A DNA stretch of 64,000 bases from Pseudomonas extremaustralis (GCF_900102035.1 NZ_LT629689.1:4510001-4574000); one strand, 5' to 3'; counted from the first letter of the stretch, positions 47,732 to 56,529 are shown. Notes: generated by a model not told the origin, from the letters alone. Numbers and translations: made by a program.

Positions 47732-48186
47732 ATCGTTATCAGCGGTTCCCAACGCTTGCCAAGCCTTCTCAGGACGACTACAGTTCGCCTGTCACTGCAA
47801 ATTCAGTGGCCGGGTGTAGGAACCCGAGTAAGCAAAAGGCGCCCAGCGCCCAGAACTCTATCTCAGGCGTTTTTTTATGCCTGAAATATCGTTTTATGGC
47901 GGCTGTGTGTGGGAGGGCTTCGGCCCTGCCGGGTTCCTTTTGCCCCGGTATTCCTACCCTGCACACAGCTGCCACCCAATCCCGTAGGAAGGATCGTGGC
48001 AGCTCCTCAGCAGAAGGAGCTCCACCTATGCACGCCCTCACTCCGTCCAAAATTCGCGCCCTTGTTCATCGTCACCTGGCCTTGAGCGCTCTCCGCGCAA
48101 ACTCGTCCCTTGCAGTCCGCTTGAACCGCTACAACGCCCACATGGCAGCCGCTCGCACCCTGGATAATCTCGGAGGTGCGCAATGA
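47728..48186 (+). CDS. Ash-family-like ORF over a structured leader
   Basis: Open for 152 codons from an ATG that overlaps the AlpA stop. The middle reads MAAVCGRASALPGSFCPGIPTLHTAATQ, which follows the pattern of phage P4 Ash-type proteins (AG/R.S..P.SF..GI.T....AT). The frame crosses the RNA structure at 47898-47973. A second start at 48028, with AGAAGGAG upstream, would give only the last 52 residues (MHALTPSKIRALVHRHLALS...). Which start is used is open; I trust the C-terminal part most. No function is known for Ash. Confidence 0.5.
   Translation: MNRYQRFPTLAKPSQDDYSSPVTANSVAGCRNPSKQKAPSAQNSISGVFLCLKYRFMAAVCGRASALPGSFCPGIPTLHTAATQSRRKDRGSSSAEGAPPMHALTPSKIRALVHRHLALSALRANSSLAVRLNRYNAHMAAARTLDNLGGAQ
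47898..47973 (+). ncRNA. Candidate structured RNA: closed multibranch fold
   Basis: GGCGGCTGTGTG (47898-47909) pairs with CACACAGCTGCC (47962-47973) over 12 base pairs with one G-U. Inside lie two perfect hairpins: AGGGC-TTCG-GCCCT (47914-47927, a stable UUCG-type tetraloop) and CCGGG...CCCGG (47929-47948). The element is directly downstream of alpA and ahead of the small genes. P4 uses a processed leader RNA (CI) for immunity; a similar role here is a hypothesis. Confidence 0.55.
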
Positions 48187-48515
48187 GCACTGTGGACTCA
48201 ATCGCCATCAAACATGGCGAACTCCAAGCCCAGACAAACGCTAACGGCTCCGTCATTGGCCCCGTCTTGCTGTCCACGTCTGACCTGATCGGCCTGCGCA
48301 ATGCTCGCGTAATGTTCGACGAGTTGAGGTCGCTCCTTACCGATGCCGTCCTCCCCGCTATCGGCGGTGCACGCCATCCAGTGAGCGTCCGTCTCACAAC
48401 TCTGCTGAGCGAGGTTCATCTTCACTCGGCCGGTTTCCTTGCTCAGCACTGGCGTGAGGCTGATCGCTTCGCGGAAGCCAAGGAGGTGGCAAATGTCGAT
48501 CATCGCGATCACTAA
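48183..48515 (+). CDS. Hypothetical element protein
   Basis: 110 residues, MSTVDSIAIKHGELQAQTNANG..., no family recognised. Helical middle (TSDLIGLRNARVMFDELRSLLTDAVLPAIGG), His-rich end. ATGA overlap with the gene before and a 23-base overlap with the next one; both support a real gene in a coupled run. Confidence 0.7.
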   Translation: MSTVDSIAIKHGELQAQTNANGSVIGPVLLSTSDLIGLRNARVMFDELRSLLTDAVLPAIGGARHPVSVRLTTLLSEVHLHSAGFLAQHWREADRFAEAKEVANVDHRDH

Positions 48516-48798
48516 TCCTGGCGTAGCACGAGGTGACAGCTACTTCATGGTCATGACGCCGGCTAAGCAAGGCAATGGCATCCTCATTGCCAGAATCATT
48601 GCCCCGTTCGCGACAGAGGTTGATGCAACAGAGGCAGTAGAACTGCTGAACCGTCGCTATCCAGGCAGTAAATCAAGCATCGGCTCATCCCAATACACGG
48701 CCGATCACGATGCTGAGGATCTGGACTGGCTCTATTGCCAAGCTAGAGGCGACCTCGCCGAAGTTTTGACTGACCTCTCCAAGAGGGCCGCCCAATGA
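48493..48798 (+). CDS. Hypothetical element protein
   Basis: 101 residues, MSIIAITNPGVARGDSYFMVMTPAKQ..., preceded by AGGAGG that lies inside the previous gene. Contains an ATEAVELLNRRYPGSK segment and an acidic stretch; no family recognised. Overlaps the next gene by ATGA. Confidence 0.72.
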   Translation: MSIIAITNPGVARGDSYFMVMTPAKQGNGILIARIIAPFATEVDATEAVELLNRRYPGSKSSIGSSQYTADHDAEDLDWLYCQARGDLAEVLTDLSKRAAQ

Positions 48799-49097
48799 AC
48801 GCGTTGAAGCACTTACTGATCGACCCTGAACACTTCGGGGATGCCTCCACCGAAAAGCTGAAAACCATAGGTTCTGCCGCACATGACATGAGTGGAGCCA
48901 TTAGCCATGGCATTGCCGCTATAGGCGTGATGCTGGCAAGCGCCGCGATGAACGAGGATGCAGGCTTGAACACCGATAGCGTGGCCGATCTCGGCTGGCT
49001 GCTTCAAACCTTAGGAAAGCTAACTTCAAACATGTCGAGCATCGAAGCGGCGGCCAGCTCGCACATCGAACTGCGTAGCACCCAGAAAGAGGCTTAA
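48795..49097 (+). CDS. Hypothetical element protein
   Basis: 100 residues, MNALKHLLIDPEHFGDASTE..., helical (SHGIAAIGVMLASAAMNEDAG, then ADLGWLLQTLGKLTSNMSSIEAAA). No family recognised. Looks like the small Pseudomonas prophage proteins that precede replication genes. Coupled upstream by ATGA; 3 bases separate it from the next gene. Confidence 0.7.
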   Translation: MNALKHLLIDPEHFGDASTEKLKTIGSAAHDMSGAISHGIAAIGVMLASAAMNEDAGLNTDSVADLGWLLQTLGKLTSNMSSIEAAASSHIELRSTQKEA

Positions 49098-49100
49098 CCC

Positions 49101-49406
49101 ATGAAAATTCAAAACGGCGCCACAGCGTCGGCGGGATCGGCTTGCCTGAAAAAAGTCACTGAGCTGTTTTTCGTCACGCACCCCAAAGCACCGAAACCGC
49201 TCATGGGGCCCTTTCTGACTGCGTCTGACGCCGAATGTGGACGCGTAGTTATGCGTAGTCCTGGAGCTCTGGTGACATCGAGCCAGGTTGATTCCTTGGA
49301 CGAGCCGACCTATTGGCGCTGCATTAACAATGGGGCAATCGCACGGAAGTTCGCTGGCGCAGAACCTTCACAGCCAATCACAGTGGAGACACTGCCATGT
49401 CCGTGA
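49101..49406 (+). CDS. Hypothetical element protein
   Basis: 101 residues, MKIQNGATASAGSACLKKVT..., three cysteines, otherwise featureless; no family recognised. Overlaps the following gene by 10 bases. Confidence 0.65.
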   Translation: MKIQNGATASAGSACLKKVTELFFVTHPKAPKPLMGPFLTASDAECGRVVMRSPGALVTSSQVDSLDEPTYWRCINNGAIARKFAGAEPSQPITVETLPCP

Positions 49407-49615
49407 TCCCGTTCGATCCGACAATGAGCGTGTCAGCCAAAGAGCGCCCACATATCGACGCTCGTAGCCTGAGCATGATCAACGTTGGCCTAGATCATCT
49501 GATCAAGCTGCGTGATCGCGAGCAGGATCCTTTGGGCAAGCATTGCTTGGACGGCATGGTTGAATTGCTGACAGCAGTGGTTGAGCGGCACAACTCGCCA
49601 TTGGGTGCCGCATGA
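49397..49615 (+). CDS. Hypothetical element protein
   Basis: 72 residues, MSVIPFDPTMSVSAKERPHI..., with an amphipathic helix DHLIKLRDREQDPLGKHCLDGMVELLTAVVERH. No family recognised. ATGA overlap with the primase gene suggests it belongs to the replication module. Confidence 0.68.
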   Translation: MSVIPFDPTMSVSAKERPHIDARSLSMINVGLDHLIKLRDREQDPLGKHCLDGMVELLTAVVERHNSPLGAA

Positions 49616-50493
49616 CTGACGCAATCATCCTTTTCCGTGACGCACTCCAAGCTTCCTATGGCCAGCTTGACTGGCTTCCCGTGCCAGACGGGGCCATTCA
49701 TCGTTTCCGAGTTCCAGAGGACAAGCCCGGCACTCTCAATGGCTGGTATGTCCTGTACTTGGACGGAATCGCTTCCGGTGCATTCGGCAGCTGGAAATCC
49801 GGCAGTGCCAGCACCTGGTGCAGTCGTGAGCCTGTGGACGCCCGCGAGGCCGCACAGATCCGCGAGCGGGTTGACCAGGCACGACACCAGCGCAAAGCAG
49901 AGCAACTCCAGCGCCAGCAGAAGGCATCGGAACTTGCCGACCGCTGGTGGCGAAATGCGCGGCGCGCTAACCCAGATCATCCATACCTGGTCGCCAAGTC
50001 AGTGCGCCCTCATGGCCTGCGCCAGCGAGGTTCTGACCTGCTCATCCCTCTGTACTTGGATGGTCGCCTGATCAACCTGCAAAGGATCGCCCCTGACGGA
50101 GCCAAGCGCTTCCTACCTGGGGGCCGCGTGAAGGGCACCTATTCGCCGCTGGGCATCATCGAGCCAGGCTCAGTTCTCTGCATCTGCGAGGGATGGGCTA
50201 CGGCGGCCAGTCTCCACCAGCACGGTGGCTACGTCGTCGCCGCAGCCATGAACGCGGGGAACTTGATCCCGGCCGCCATGGGGCTGCGCGCCCGTTACCC
50301 AGGCCAGCCAATCGTTATAGCCGGCGATGACGACCGACTCACAGACGGCAACCCAGGTCGCTCAGCAGCAAATGCGGCGGCGGCGGCCGTAGGCGGCCAA
50401 GTGGCATTCCCAGAGTGGCCGGAAGGTGCACCCGATGACCTCACAGACTTCAACGACCTCGCCAACTGGAAGCTCACAAATGGCCAAGCCTGA
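49612..50493 (+). CDS. Toprim-domain primase, P4 alpha-like N-terminal part
   Basis: 293 residues. The first part lacks a visible zinc finger; a Toprim domain follows with Glu 193 (LCICEGWATAASLHQHGG) and Asp 239-241 (VIAGDDDRLTDGNPGRSAA), the metal-binding pattern of DnaG/alpha-type primases. It should make primers for element replication. In phage P4 primase and helicase are one protein (alpha); here they are split into this gene and the next, which overlap by 14 bases. Confidence 0.9.
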   Translation: MTDAIILFRDALQASYGQLDWLPVPDGAIHRFRVPEDKPGTLNGWYVLYLDGIASGAFGSWKSGSASTWCSREPVDAREAAQIRERVDQARHQRKAEQLQRQQKASELADRWWRNARRANPDHPYLVAKSVRPHGLRQRGSDLLIPLYLDGRLINLQRIAPDGAKRFLPGGRVKGTYSPLGIIEPGSVLCICEGWATAASLHQHGGYVVAAAMNAGNLIPAAMGLRARYPGQPIVIAGDDDRLTDGNPGRSAANAAAAAVGGQVAFPEWPEGAPDDLTDFNDLANWKLTNGQA

Positions 50494-52276
50494 CACCAAC
50501 GTGATCAACCTTCGGCCTGATGCCGCAGTAATTGCGCCTAATCGTCCCTGCTGGGCGGTGTACGACCAATGGGTCACCAACGAGAAAGGCCGCAAGCTCA
50601 AGCCTGGCGTTTACTGGCACGGTTTCAAGCGCGACTCAGACCAGGACGACGCTGATGGCGACAGCGATGACCGGGCAATCACTGATGAGTGGATCTCTAG
50701 CCCCGTCAAAGTCGTAGCTCGCACTACCAACAGCGATGACGGTAGTGAGGGCCGCTTGCTCCGTATGGTCACCGACAACGGGGTGAAGGACTGGATTATT
50801 GCCATGGAGGTGTTCGGCGGCAGCGGTGAGGAAGCCAGGCGAGCTCTGTTTTCTATGGGGGTGATCATTTCCCTCAAGAAGCGCAGCCACTTCATGGAAT
50901 ATCTGCTTGAGCAGCACCCGACCGAAGTTTTCGTCACCACGAGCCGGCCAGGCTGGCATGAGTCGGGGGCGTTTGTCTTGCCTGGGCGAACTATCGGGAG
51001 TGACAAGGTTCGCTACCAAGCCAGCAGCCAAGCGCAAAATCTGTTCAAGACGAAGGGCGACCTGGCCACCTGGCAACTGGAAGTCGCGGCCAAGTGTGCC
51101 GGCAACCCGGTACTGACACTTTCCATCGGCTGCGCGCTTGCTGGGCCACTGCTAAGCCTGGTCGGCGTACTCGGCGGTGGCGTTCACCTCGTAGGTGACA
51201 GCTCAAGCGGTAAGTCATTGGTTCAGTTGGTTGGATCATCAGTATGGGGTGACCCCGGTGTCTTCGCGGCATCGTGGGACATGACCAAGGGTGGTTTGGA
51301 AATTGAGGCGTCATCACGAAACGACACCCTCCTTCCATTGGATGAAATCAAGCGCGCCGATCCCAAGCGCGTTCAAGAAATGGCCTATGCACTGGCAAAC
51401 GGGCAAGGCAAAGGCACGATGACCCGGGAGCGTGAAGGCAGAGCCAGGCTGAATTGGCGCCTGCTTGCACTCTCAAGCGGCGAGCGGTCTCTGTCCGAGC
51501 ACGCTGCGATCTCGGGCAATGCCGCCCACGCCGGTGCCGAGTTGCGCATGGTCGACGTGAACGCGGGCACTCGCACCCACCGCGCCTTTGACGAACTGCA
51601 CGGACTTGAGGGTGCGGACTTCCACCGCCAACTGACCGTTGCTGTCACTCGCAGTCATGGCCACGTCGGGCCGGCGTTCGTTGAACGGCTACTGGCTAAC
51701 GATGATCGTCCAGGGTTACTGGAAGACTTCGCCAAGGTGCGCGCCACATTCGCGGAAGACAATGCACAAGCCGGACGAGTCGCCGACCGCTTTGCGGTCA
51801 TCGCGTTGGCTTGCGAAATGGCAGTCGCCTACGAACTGCTCCCATGGCCTGAAGGTAGCGCCCTGGCGGACTGCCAACTGCTGTACCGCGAATGGCTCAA
51901 CAGAGTTGGCAGTGGCAACGCTGAAGACCGCCAGATCTTGTCCGGCATCCTGGACTTCATTGACCGCCACGGTAGCAGTCGATTCTCCGATGTAGCCGAA
52001 GGTCAGTCAGAGGTGAAGGTTTCCAACCGTGCCGGCTATTGGGAAATGTCCGGCACCAAGCGGCTTTACCTATTCAACAAGTCCGCGTTGATCGAAGCGG
52101 CGCACGGTTATGGACTGAGCCGCGTCGTCAAAGCTCTTGAAGGCGCGGGAGCCCTTGCCAAACGCGACTCCGACAAGAAGCGCCATACCAAGAAATACCG
52201 ACTTCCAGGAGGGGGCACTAGCGGCCTGTACGTAGTCGACTCAGAGGCCATGGATCGCGAGGCACTCGGCCAATGA
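50480..52276 (+). CDS. DUF927-type replicative helicase
   Basis: 598 residues. An N-terminal DUF927 region is followed by an ATPase with Walker A GDSSSGKS (residues 239-246) and Walker B LLPLDEIKRAD, then an Arg-containing region and a C-terminal winged-helix-like part (FNKSALIEAAHGYGLSRVVKALEGAGAL). Predicted to load at and open the element origin. ATG 50480 lies inside the primase gene end. The GTGGGAAC repeat cluster begins 45 bases after its stop. Confidence 0.9.
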   Translation: MAKPDTNVINLRPDAAVIAPNRPCWAVYDQWVTNEKGRKLKPGVYWHGFKRDSDQDDADGDSDDRAITDEWISSPVKVVARTTNSDDGSEGRLLRMVTDNGVKDWIIAMEVFGGSGEEARRALFSMGVIISLKKRSHFMEYLLEQHPTEVFVTTSRPGWHESGAFVLPGRTIGSDKVRYQASSQAQNLFKTKGDLATWQLEVAAKCAGNPVLTLSIGCALAGPLLSLVGVLGGGVHLVGDSSSGKSLVQLVGSSVWGDPGVFAASWDMTKGGLEIEASSRNDTLLPLDEIKRADPKRVQEMAYALANGQGKGTMTREREGRARLNWRLLALSSGERSLSEHAAISGNAAHAGAELRMVDVNAGTRTHRAFDELHGLEGADFHRQLTVAVTRSHGHVGPAFVERLLANDDRPGLLEDFAKVRATFAEDNAQAGRVADRFAVIALACEMAVAYELLPWPEGSALADCQLLYREWLNRVGSGNAEDRQILSGILDFIDRHGSSRFSDVAEGQSEVKVSNRAGYWEMSGTKRLYLFNKSALIEAAHGYGLSRVVKALEGAGALAKRDSDKKRHTKKYRLPGGGTSGLYVVDSEAMDREALGQ

Positions 52277-52629
52277 CCAATCTTCGCCCCCCCATCCAGC
52301 CAAATTCGTGCAGCAGCTCTGTTCCCACCAATTCTCATAGTGGGAACAAGTGTGAACGCCTGGAGCCCTTACTGGCCGGGCTCGTTCCCCCGGTTCCCAC
52401 TGTTCCCACCGTTTTCAGAATCACAGAAACACATTGTGGTGATCGTGCTGAGAAGACTCGATTCGCGCCCCACACTTTCGAGCCACTGCATCGGGCAAAG
52501 GGAAAAAGTGGTGGGAACAGTGGGAACGGTGGGAACAGCCAGAGCGGCCGCGGGCTGCGAGCGTTCCCACTAAAACAAAGAAGTGTGAACAGGTGGGAAC
52601 ACACATCTGTTCTGGAGAACCGGCCATGA
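52273..52629 (+). CDS. Doubtful ORF across the iteron cluster
   Basis: 118 codons whose composition is dictated by the GTGGGAAC repeats (PVPTVPTVF, then GGNSGNGGNSQSG). It has an ATGA overlap with the helicase stop, the only point in favour. No family or domain is visible; I think it is non-coding origin DNA. Confidence 0.25.
   Translation: MTNLRPPIQPNSCSSSVPTNSHSGNKCERLEPLLAGLVPPVPTVPTVFRITETHCGDRAEKTRFAPHTFEPLHRAKGKSGGNSGNGGNSQSGRGLRAFPLKQRSVNRWEHTSVLENRP
52321..52600. other. Candidate replication origin with GTGGGAAC iterons
   Basis: Nine exact GTGGGAAC octamers in 280 bases: forward at 52340, 52511, 52520, 52529, 52593; reverse at 52321, 52393, 52402, 52563. Three near-copies are at 52350 and 52583 (GTGTGAAC) and 52384. 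Neighbours in a group are 9 bases apart. The reverse pair at 52393-52409 and forward triplet at 52511-52536 form an inverted repeat (GGTTCCCACTGTTCCCACC against GGTGGGAACAGTGGGAAC) around 100 bases. P4 alpha protein binds related GGTGAACA-type iterons at its origin, and the primase-helicase genes lie directly upstream. Confidence 0.7.
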
Positions 52630-52949
52630 CAGTCCTACGCGGCATGTTTGAGCGGTTGAGCGCGGTAGCGCCGCCAGAACAACCACAGCCAAATCTCGAA
52701 ATACAGCCCGATGCATACGCAGAGCCAATGGAGCCAAGCCATTCCCATTGGTGCGTGGTTCGAGCCGGGAAAGTGCTCTGCAGCATGATCGGAGAGCCCA
52801 TGACAGAAGCCCAGGCCGTGGAAGAAGTCCGGTACCGCTGGCCAGACGCCGAGGTTATCCGACCGGAGCCAGGCCCCGTTTCACCACTCACGTCCAGCTC
52901 TCGTCCTCAACCACAAGTCCAAGCACAGGAACCACGTCATGGGCATTGA
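52626..52949 (+). CDS. Hypothetical element protein
   Basis: 107 residues, MTVLRGMFERLSAVAPPEQP..., with a Pro/Gln-rich linker and a small domain HWCVVRAGKVLCSMIGEPMTEAQAVEEVRYRWPDAEVI. No family recognised. GGAG precedes ATG 52626. It bridges the origin and the ejection module; its end overlaps the GNAT start by 11 bases, so the junction shows no sign of a deletion scar. Confidence 0.68.
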   Translation: MTVLRGMFERLSAVAPPEQPQPNLEIQPDAYAEPMEPSHSHWCVVRAGKVLCSMIGEPMTEAQAVEEVRYRWPDAEVIRPEPGPVSPLTSSSRPQPQVQAQEPRHGH

Positions 52950-53400
52950 AACGATTATTCGAACCTGCACGGTGGCTGAGCTGGAGCAGGCCGGCGCATT
53001 GCCTAAGTTACTGACTGCCTATGGCGATGAATCGAGCATCCCTGAGTTAGGCAAGGTTGATGCCTGCTTTGCAACGTATCGGGCAATGGAGACGAGCGGC
53101 GCACTCCACATTCTCGGTGCGTTCGGCCCTGACTTGGTCGGGCTTGCCTCACTGCTGGTGTATGGGTTGCCGCACTACGCGGGCCGTCGCATCTGCGCGA
53201 TGGAGTCATTCTTCGTTGAGCCGCATGCACGCAAGGGCGGGGCAGGTATCAAGCTGTTGCGTGCAGCCGAGGCCCGCGCCCTAGCACTGGGCGCATCTGC
53301 CCTGATGATCAGCGCGCCCATTGGCAGCAGGCTGGCGATGGTTTTGCCCCGCTCCGGATACCGCGAAACCAACCAGGTATTCCTGAAGGTGCTCGCATGA
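52939..53400 (+). CDS. GNAT-type acyltransferase of phage origin
   Basis: 153 residues, with FVEPHARKGGAGIKLLRAAEARALALGA, the acetyl-CoA loop of the GNAT fold, and an end SGYRETNQVFLKVL. Genes of this type stand directly before the internal virion proteins in several podovirus genomes; the target is unknown. Overlaps neighbours by 11 and 4 bases. Confidence 0.8.
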   Translation: MGIETIIRTCTVAELEQAGALPKLLTAYGDESSIPELGKVDACFATYRAMETSGALHILGAFGPDLVGLASLLVYGLPHYAGRRICAMESFFVEPHARKGGAGIKLLRAAEARALALGASALMISAPIGSRLAMVLPRSGYRETNQVFLKVLA

Positions 53401-53855
53401 ACAGCATCGCCTCCGCGGCTCCATCACTCCCCGCTATGACAAGTGCCGACGTTGAGAAAGTCCGAGGGTTGGAGTCGCATTTGCTTGGTATGGAGCAAGT
53501 GGCCATCCAGACCCAGCACCACTTTCACGCGGGACTCTACTCCCGAACCATCCGCATTCCCGCCGGCGTAATGATCACTGGCGCCCTGATCAATATCCCC
53601 ACTCTGCTGATTGTCTCGGGCCACGTCACGGTTTTCATCGGTGGAGAAACACTTGAGCTGAAGGGATACCACATCGTCCCGGGACAGGCCGGCCGCAAGC
53701 AGGTGTTTGTAGCGCATGCCGATACCGACCTGACCATGACCTTTGCCACCCAGGCCAAAACGGTTGAAGACGCCGAATCTGAATTTACCAATCAACCCAC
53801 AGCACTCATGTCGCGCCAGCAAAGCAACGACCTGACCATCACCACTGGAGAATAA
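53397..53855 (+). CDS. Cupin-like phage protein
   Basis: 152 residues. The middle has cupin-like alternation: HHFHAGLYSRTIRIPAGVMI, TLLIVSGHVTVFIGGETLEL, then GYHIVPGQAGRKQVFVAHAD. Similar small cupin-like proteins accompany the ejection genes of podoviruses; role unknown. ATGA overlap with the GNAT gene. Confidence 0.7.
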   Translation: MNSIASAAPSLPAMTSADVEKVRGLESHLLGMEQVAIQTQHHFHAGLYSRTIRIPAGVMITGALINIPTLLIVSGHVTVFIGGETLELKGYHIVPGQAGRKQVFVAHADTDLTMTFATQAKTVEDAESEFTNQPTALMSRQQSNDLTITTGE

Positions 53856-53857
53856 CC

Positions 53858-54397
53858 ATGTCTGGATACACCACCGCTGTCGCTTTAGCCACTGCCGTTG
53901 CCGGTACGGCCTATTCGGTCTACTCAACGCAGCAGGCCGGTAAGCAGGCCAGCTTGAACGCTGACGCTCAGTCCGAGCAGGCACAGAACGACGCCAACGC
54001 GGCCGCCAGTGCCTCAATGGTACAGGCCGACCGTATCCGACGGATTGCCCGCAACCAGGCCAGTGAGGCCAACACGGCCCTTGCAGGGTCTGGTGTTGAA
54101 GTGGGTGAAGGCACCGCGGTCAACATCAACGAAGAAATCATCGGCAATGCCGAGGAAGACGCGGTGTTAACCATCTTCAATGGCCAGAACCAAAAGGCCC
54201 GCGGCTCCGTCGATGCCAGCAACTACAAGCTGGCAGGAAGCCAGGCCCGATCCAACGCGAACGCCCAATCCATTGGCACCGTGCTTTCCAGCGGGGCTCG
54301 GATCGCAAGCGGGTGGAAAGCATCCGCTGCAGGTCGGGACATGCAGGGCCAAACGCAAGAACTGAATACCAATCCAGCCTGGGTGAGGAATTCCTGA
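53858..54397 (+). CDS. Internal virion protein, T7 gp14-like
   Basis: 179 residues: an N-terminal hydrophobic segment (TTAVALATAVAGTAYSVYST), then a helical Ala/Asn/Gln-rich body (NADAQSEQAQNDANAAASAS, then IRRIARNQASEANTALAGSGVEVGEGT) as in gp14-type ejection proteins that form the outer-membrane part of the T7 ejection channel. Family assignment rests on size, composition and gene order. Overlaps the next ATG. Confidence 0.75.
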   Translation: MSGYTTAVALATAVAGTAYSVYSTQQAGKQASLNADAQSEQAQNDANAAASASMVQADRIRRIARNQASEANTALAGSGVEVGEGTAVNINEEIIGNAEEDAVLTIFNGQNQKARGSVDASNYKLAGSQARSNANAQSIGTVLSSGARIASGWKASAAGRDMQGQTQELNTNPAWVRNS

Positions 54398-56529
54398 TGG
54401 CACAGATACCACTTGGCCCGGGCGTACGTGTATTGCCAGAGGCGCCCCAAAATCGCGTTATTACACCAGACCCGAACAATCTGAATCGTGGCGGGCAACA
54501 GTTAGCCGGCACAGTTCAGAACGCAGCGCTTTCCTTCCTTGACCAGAAAAAAAAAGAAGACCAGGAGCTTTCTAAGGTCAAGGTAAGCAACGCTCTGTTG
54601 GACTATGAGAGCCAACTAGACACCGGGGTAAACGAGCTCAGCGGCAAGCTGAAAGCCCTGGAAGTGCAACCTGATCAAGGCGAATCAAGCTATCAGCAAT
54701 TCATCAGCAAGCTAGACCCGGTGAAAGTCGAAGGCCTGGATGCATCTGACCAAGAGCATTTGAATCTCGCCGTCCGCAAGATGCAGGCAAACAAGCTTCA
54801 ACAGATCCAAGGATCGGTGCTGGAAGCCCGCACAGGCGTGGCCAAAAGTGAGCTCAGGTCTCGCTTTGATCTGTTGGAGAATGCTGCTGCCAGGCCAGAT
54901 GCAGACCTTGGTCAGATCCTCAATCGAGCGCGGGCGGATGGTGTTCAGACCGTTGGCCGCAGTGCTTATGGCATCGACGGCTGGGATAAAGAGGTGCGCA
55001 CCTTTGAACAGTCGGCCTATTCCGCTAACGCACTGGCGCGTATCCACAGCGCCGGGAACAATCCGGAACAACTGCAGCAAATCCAGCGAGATCTGTCTAA
55101 CTGGGACGATGGCCCATATTCATCGCTTACCCTGAAGAACCGAGAAAGCCTGATCAAAACCCTGAACCCGCTACTGGATCGAAGCATCGGCGTCAGCGTT
55201 GGAGCACAGGCGGTCGAGCAAGCCAAAAGCGGGAGCGGATCGGTGTTTGCGGCAATGCTCCAGGCCGAGAGCGACGGTCGCCAGGTCGACGCATCCGGAG
55301 CGCCACTTACATCCAACCGTGGAGCGGTAGGCATCGCCCAGGTGATGCCAAGCACTGGCCCTGAGGCTGCTCAGGCTGCTGGCTTGCCATGGGACGAAAA
55401 GCGATTCAAAACCGACGCAGACTACAACCGTTCACTTGGAGAGGCGTACTACGGGAAGCTGCGCCAAACGTTCGATGGTTCGGACGCGCTGGCCGTGGCC
55501 GCCTATAACGCGGGCCCTGGAATGGTTAACGATTGGATCAACGGCACCAACACCACGGGCAAGAATGAAAGCAAGCTGAAACTGGGTGACCCCAGGAAGG
55601 GCGAAATCAGCGAAGCCGACTTCATCAAGGGTATCCCCTTCAAAGAAACGAAGGACTATACCCAGAAAGTTCTCAGCAGCGTCCAGCAGGAGGCCGAACC
55701 GACATTCGGCCAAATCGCCAAGGGTATTGATGCTCGCAGCGATCTAACCCCTGATCAGAAACGCATCGCCATCGCTGATGCACGCGACCGATTCAGTTGG
55801 CAGCAAGATCAGCAAAAGCAGGAGCACATTCAGAACCAAGGGCAGGCTTGGGACTTCATGCTCAAGGGCAACAAATGGCAAGACTTGGATCCCGACCTTT
55901 GGGCCAAGCTACCTGCAAAAGACCGCAAACAATTGATGGCCTACAAGCGGAATCAGCAAACCGATCCTGAGGTGTATACCCATGCCAGGGATCTCATCGC
56001 CCAAGGGAACGAAGTCAACCTGCTCGACATGCGTGACAAGCTGAGCAATGAGGACTTCACCCGCCTGACCGACCTGCAGATTAAGCGGCTGACCGGCGGG
56101 CCAGCAGCAACAGCATCGATCTCGACGAGCACAGCTCTGTTCAACGACGCTTTGCGCAACGCAGGCATGCCTTCCAGCCCTAAACCGGGATCAGCGGTAG
56201 CCAAGCAAGTGGCAACGGCACGTCGCTATGTGGATGACCAGATCCGGGGGCTAGAGGCGCAACAGAACAAGAAGGCCACACACGAGCAGGTGCAACAGAT
56301 CGTGGATCACGCCTTCATCGAAGGAACGGTTGAAGGGTCAGGACTGTTCGGTTTCTTCACCAACAAGCAACGCGCGTTTGAGCGGAAGCCTGGGGACAAC
56401 GTTCGGGTCACGGACATCAAGCAGATTCCGGCCGATGAGCACGAGCAGATTACCGCGGCGCTTAAGCGCCATGGCCGCACTGCGAGTGATGCCGAGATCC
56501 TCAACCTGTTCAATGAGGCCAACCAATGA
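54397..56529 (+). CDS. Ejection protein with lytic transglycosylase (SLT) domain
   Basis: 710 residues. The transglycosylase domain lies at about 280-380: catalytic Glu 291 in FAAMLQAESDGRQVD, GAVGIAQVMPST, and ALAVAAYNAGPGMVNDWING. It is flanked by long helical regions. In T7 the SLT activity is in gp16 and lets the ejected channel cross the wall; here it sits in the middle-sized protein. The ATG at 54397 shares a base with the stop before it; an open extension upstream overlaps the gp14-like gene and is not used. Confidence 0.88.
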   Translation: MAQIPLGPGVRVLPEAPQNRVITPDPNNLNRGGQQLAGTVQNAALSFLDQKKKEDQELSKVKVSNALLDYESQLDTGVNELSGKLKALEVQPDQGESSYQQFISKLDPVKVEGLDASDQEHLNLAVRKMQANKLQQIQGSVLEARTGVAKSELRSRFDLLENAAARPDADLGQILNRARADGVQTVGRSAYGIDGWDKEVRTFEQSAYSANALARIHSAGNNPEQLQQIQRDLSNWDDGPYSSLTLKNRESLIKTLNPLLDRSIGVSVGAQAVEQAKSGSGSVFAAMLQAESDGRQVDASGAPLTSNRGAVGIAQVMPSTGPEAAQAAGLPWDEKRFKTDADYNRSLGEAYYGKLRQTFDGSDALAVAAYNAGPGMVNDWINGTNTTGKNESKLKLGDPRKGEISEADFIKGIPFKETKDYTQKVLSSVQQEAEPTFGQIAKGIDARSDLTPDQKRIAIADARDRFSWQQDQQKQEHIQNQGQAWDFMLKGNKWQDLDPDLWAKLPAKDRKQLMAYKRNQQTDPEVYTHARDLIAQGNEVNLLDMRDKLSNEDFTRLTDLQIKRLTGGPAATASISTSTALFNDALRNAGMPSSPKPGSAVAKQVATARRYVDDQIRGLEAQQNKKATHEQVQQIVDHAFIEGTVEGSGLFGFFTNKQRAFERKPGDNVRVTDIKQIPADEHEQITAALKRHGRTASDAEILNLFNEANQ

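Noticed and set aside
47898..47930. REP element of the host family inside the mobile element
   Set aside because: GTGTGTGGGAGGGCTT resembles the REP core but lacks the GGGGGCTTGC part and is better explained by the local RNA fold.
52273..52629. Gly/Asn/Pro-repeat protein
   Set aside because: The peptide repeats are a translation of the GTGGGAAC octamers in both orientations; better explained as origin DNA, though kept at low confidence because of the ATGA overlap.
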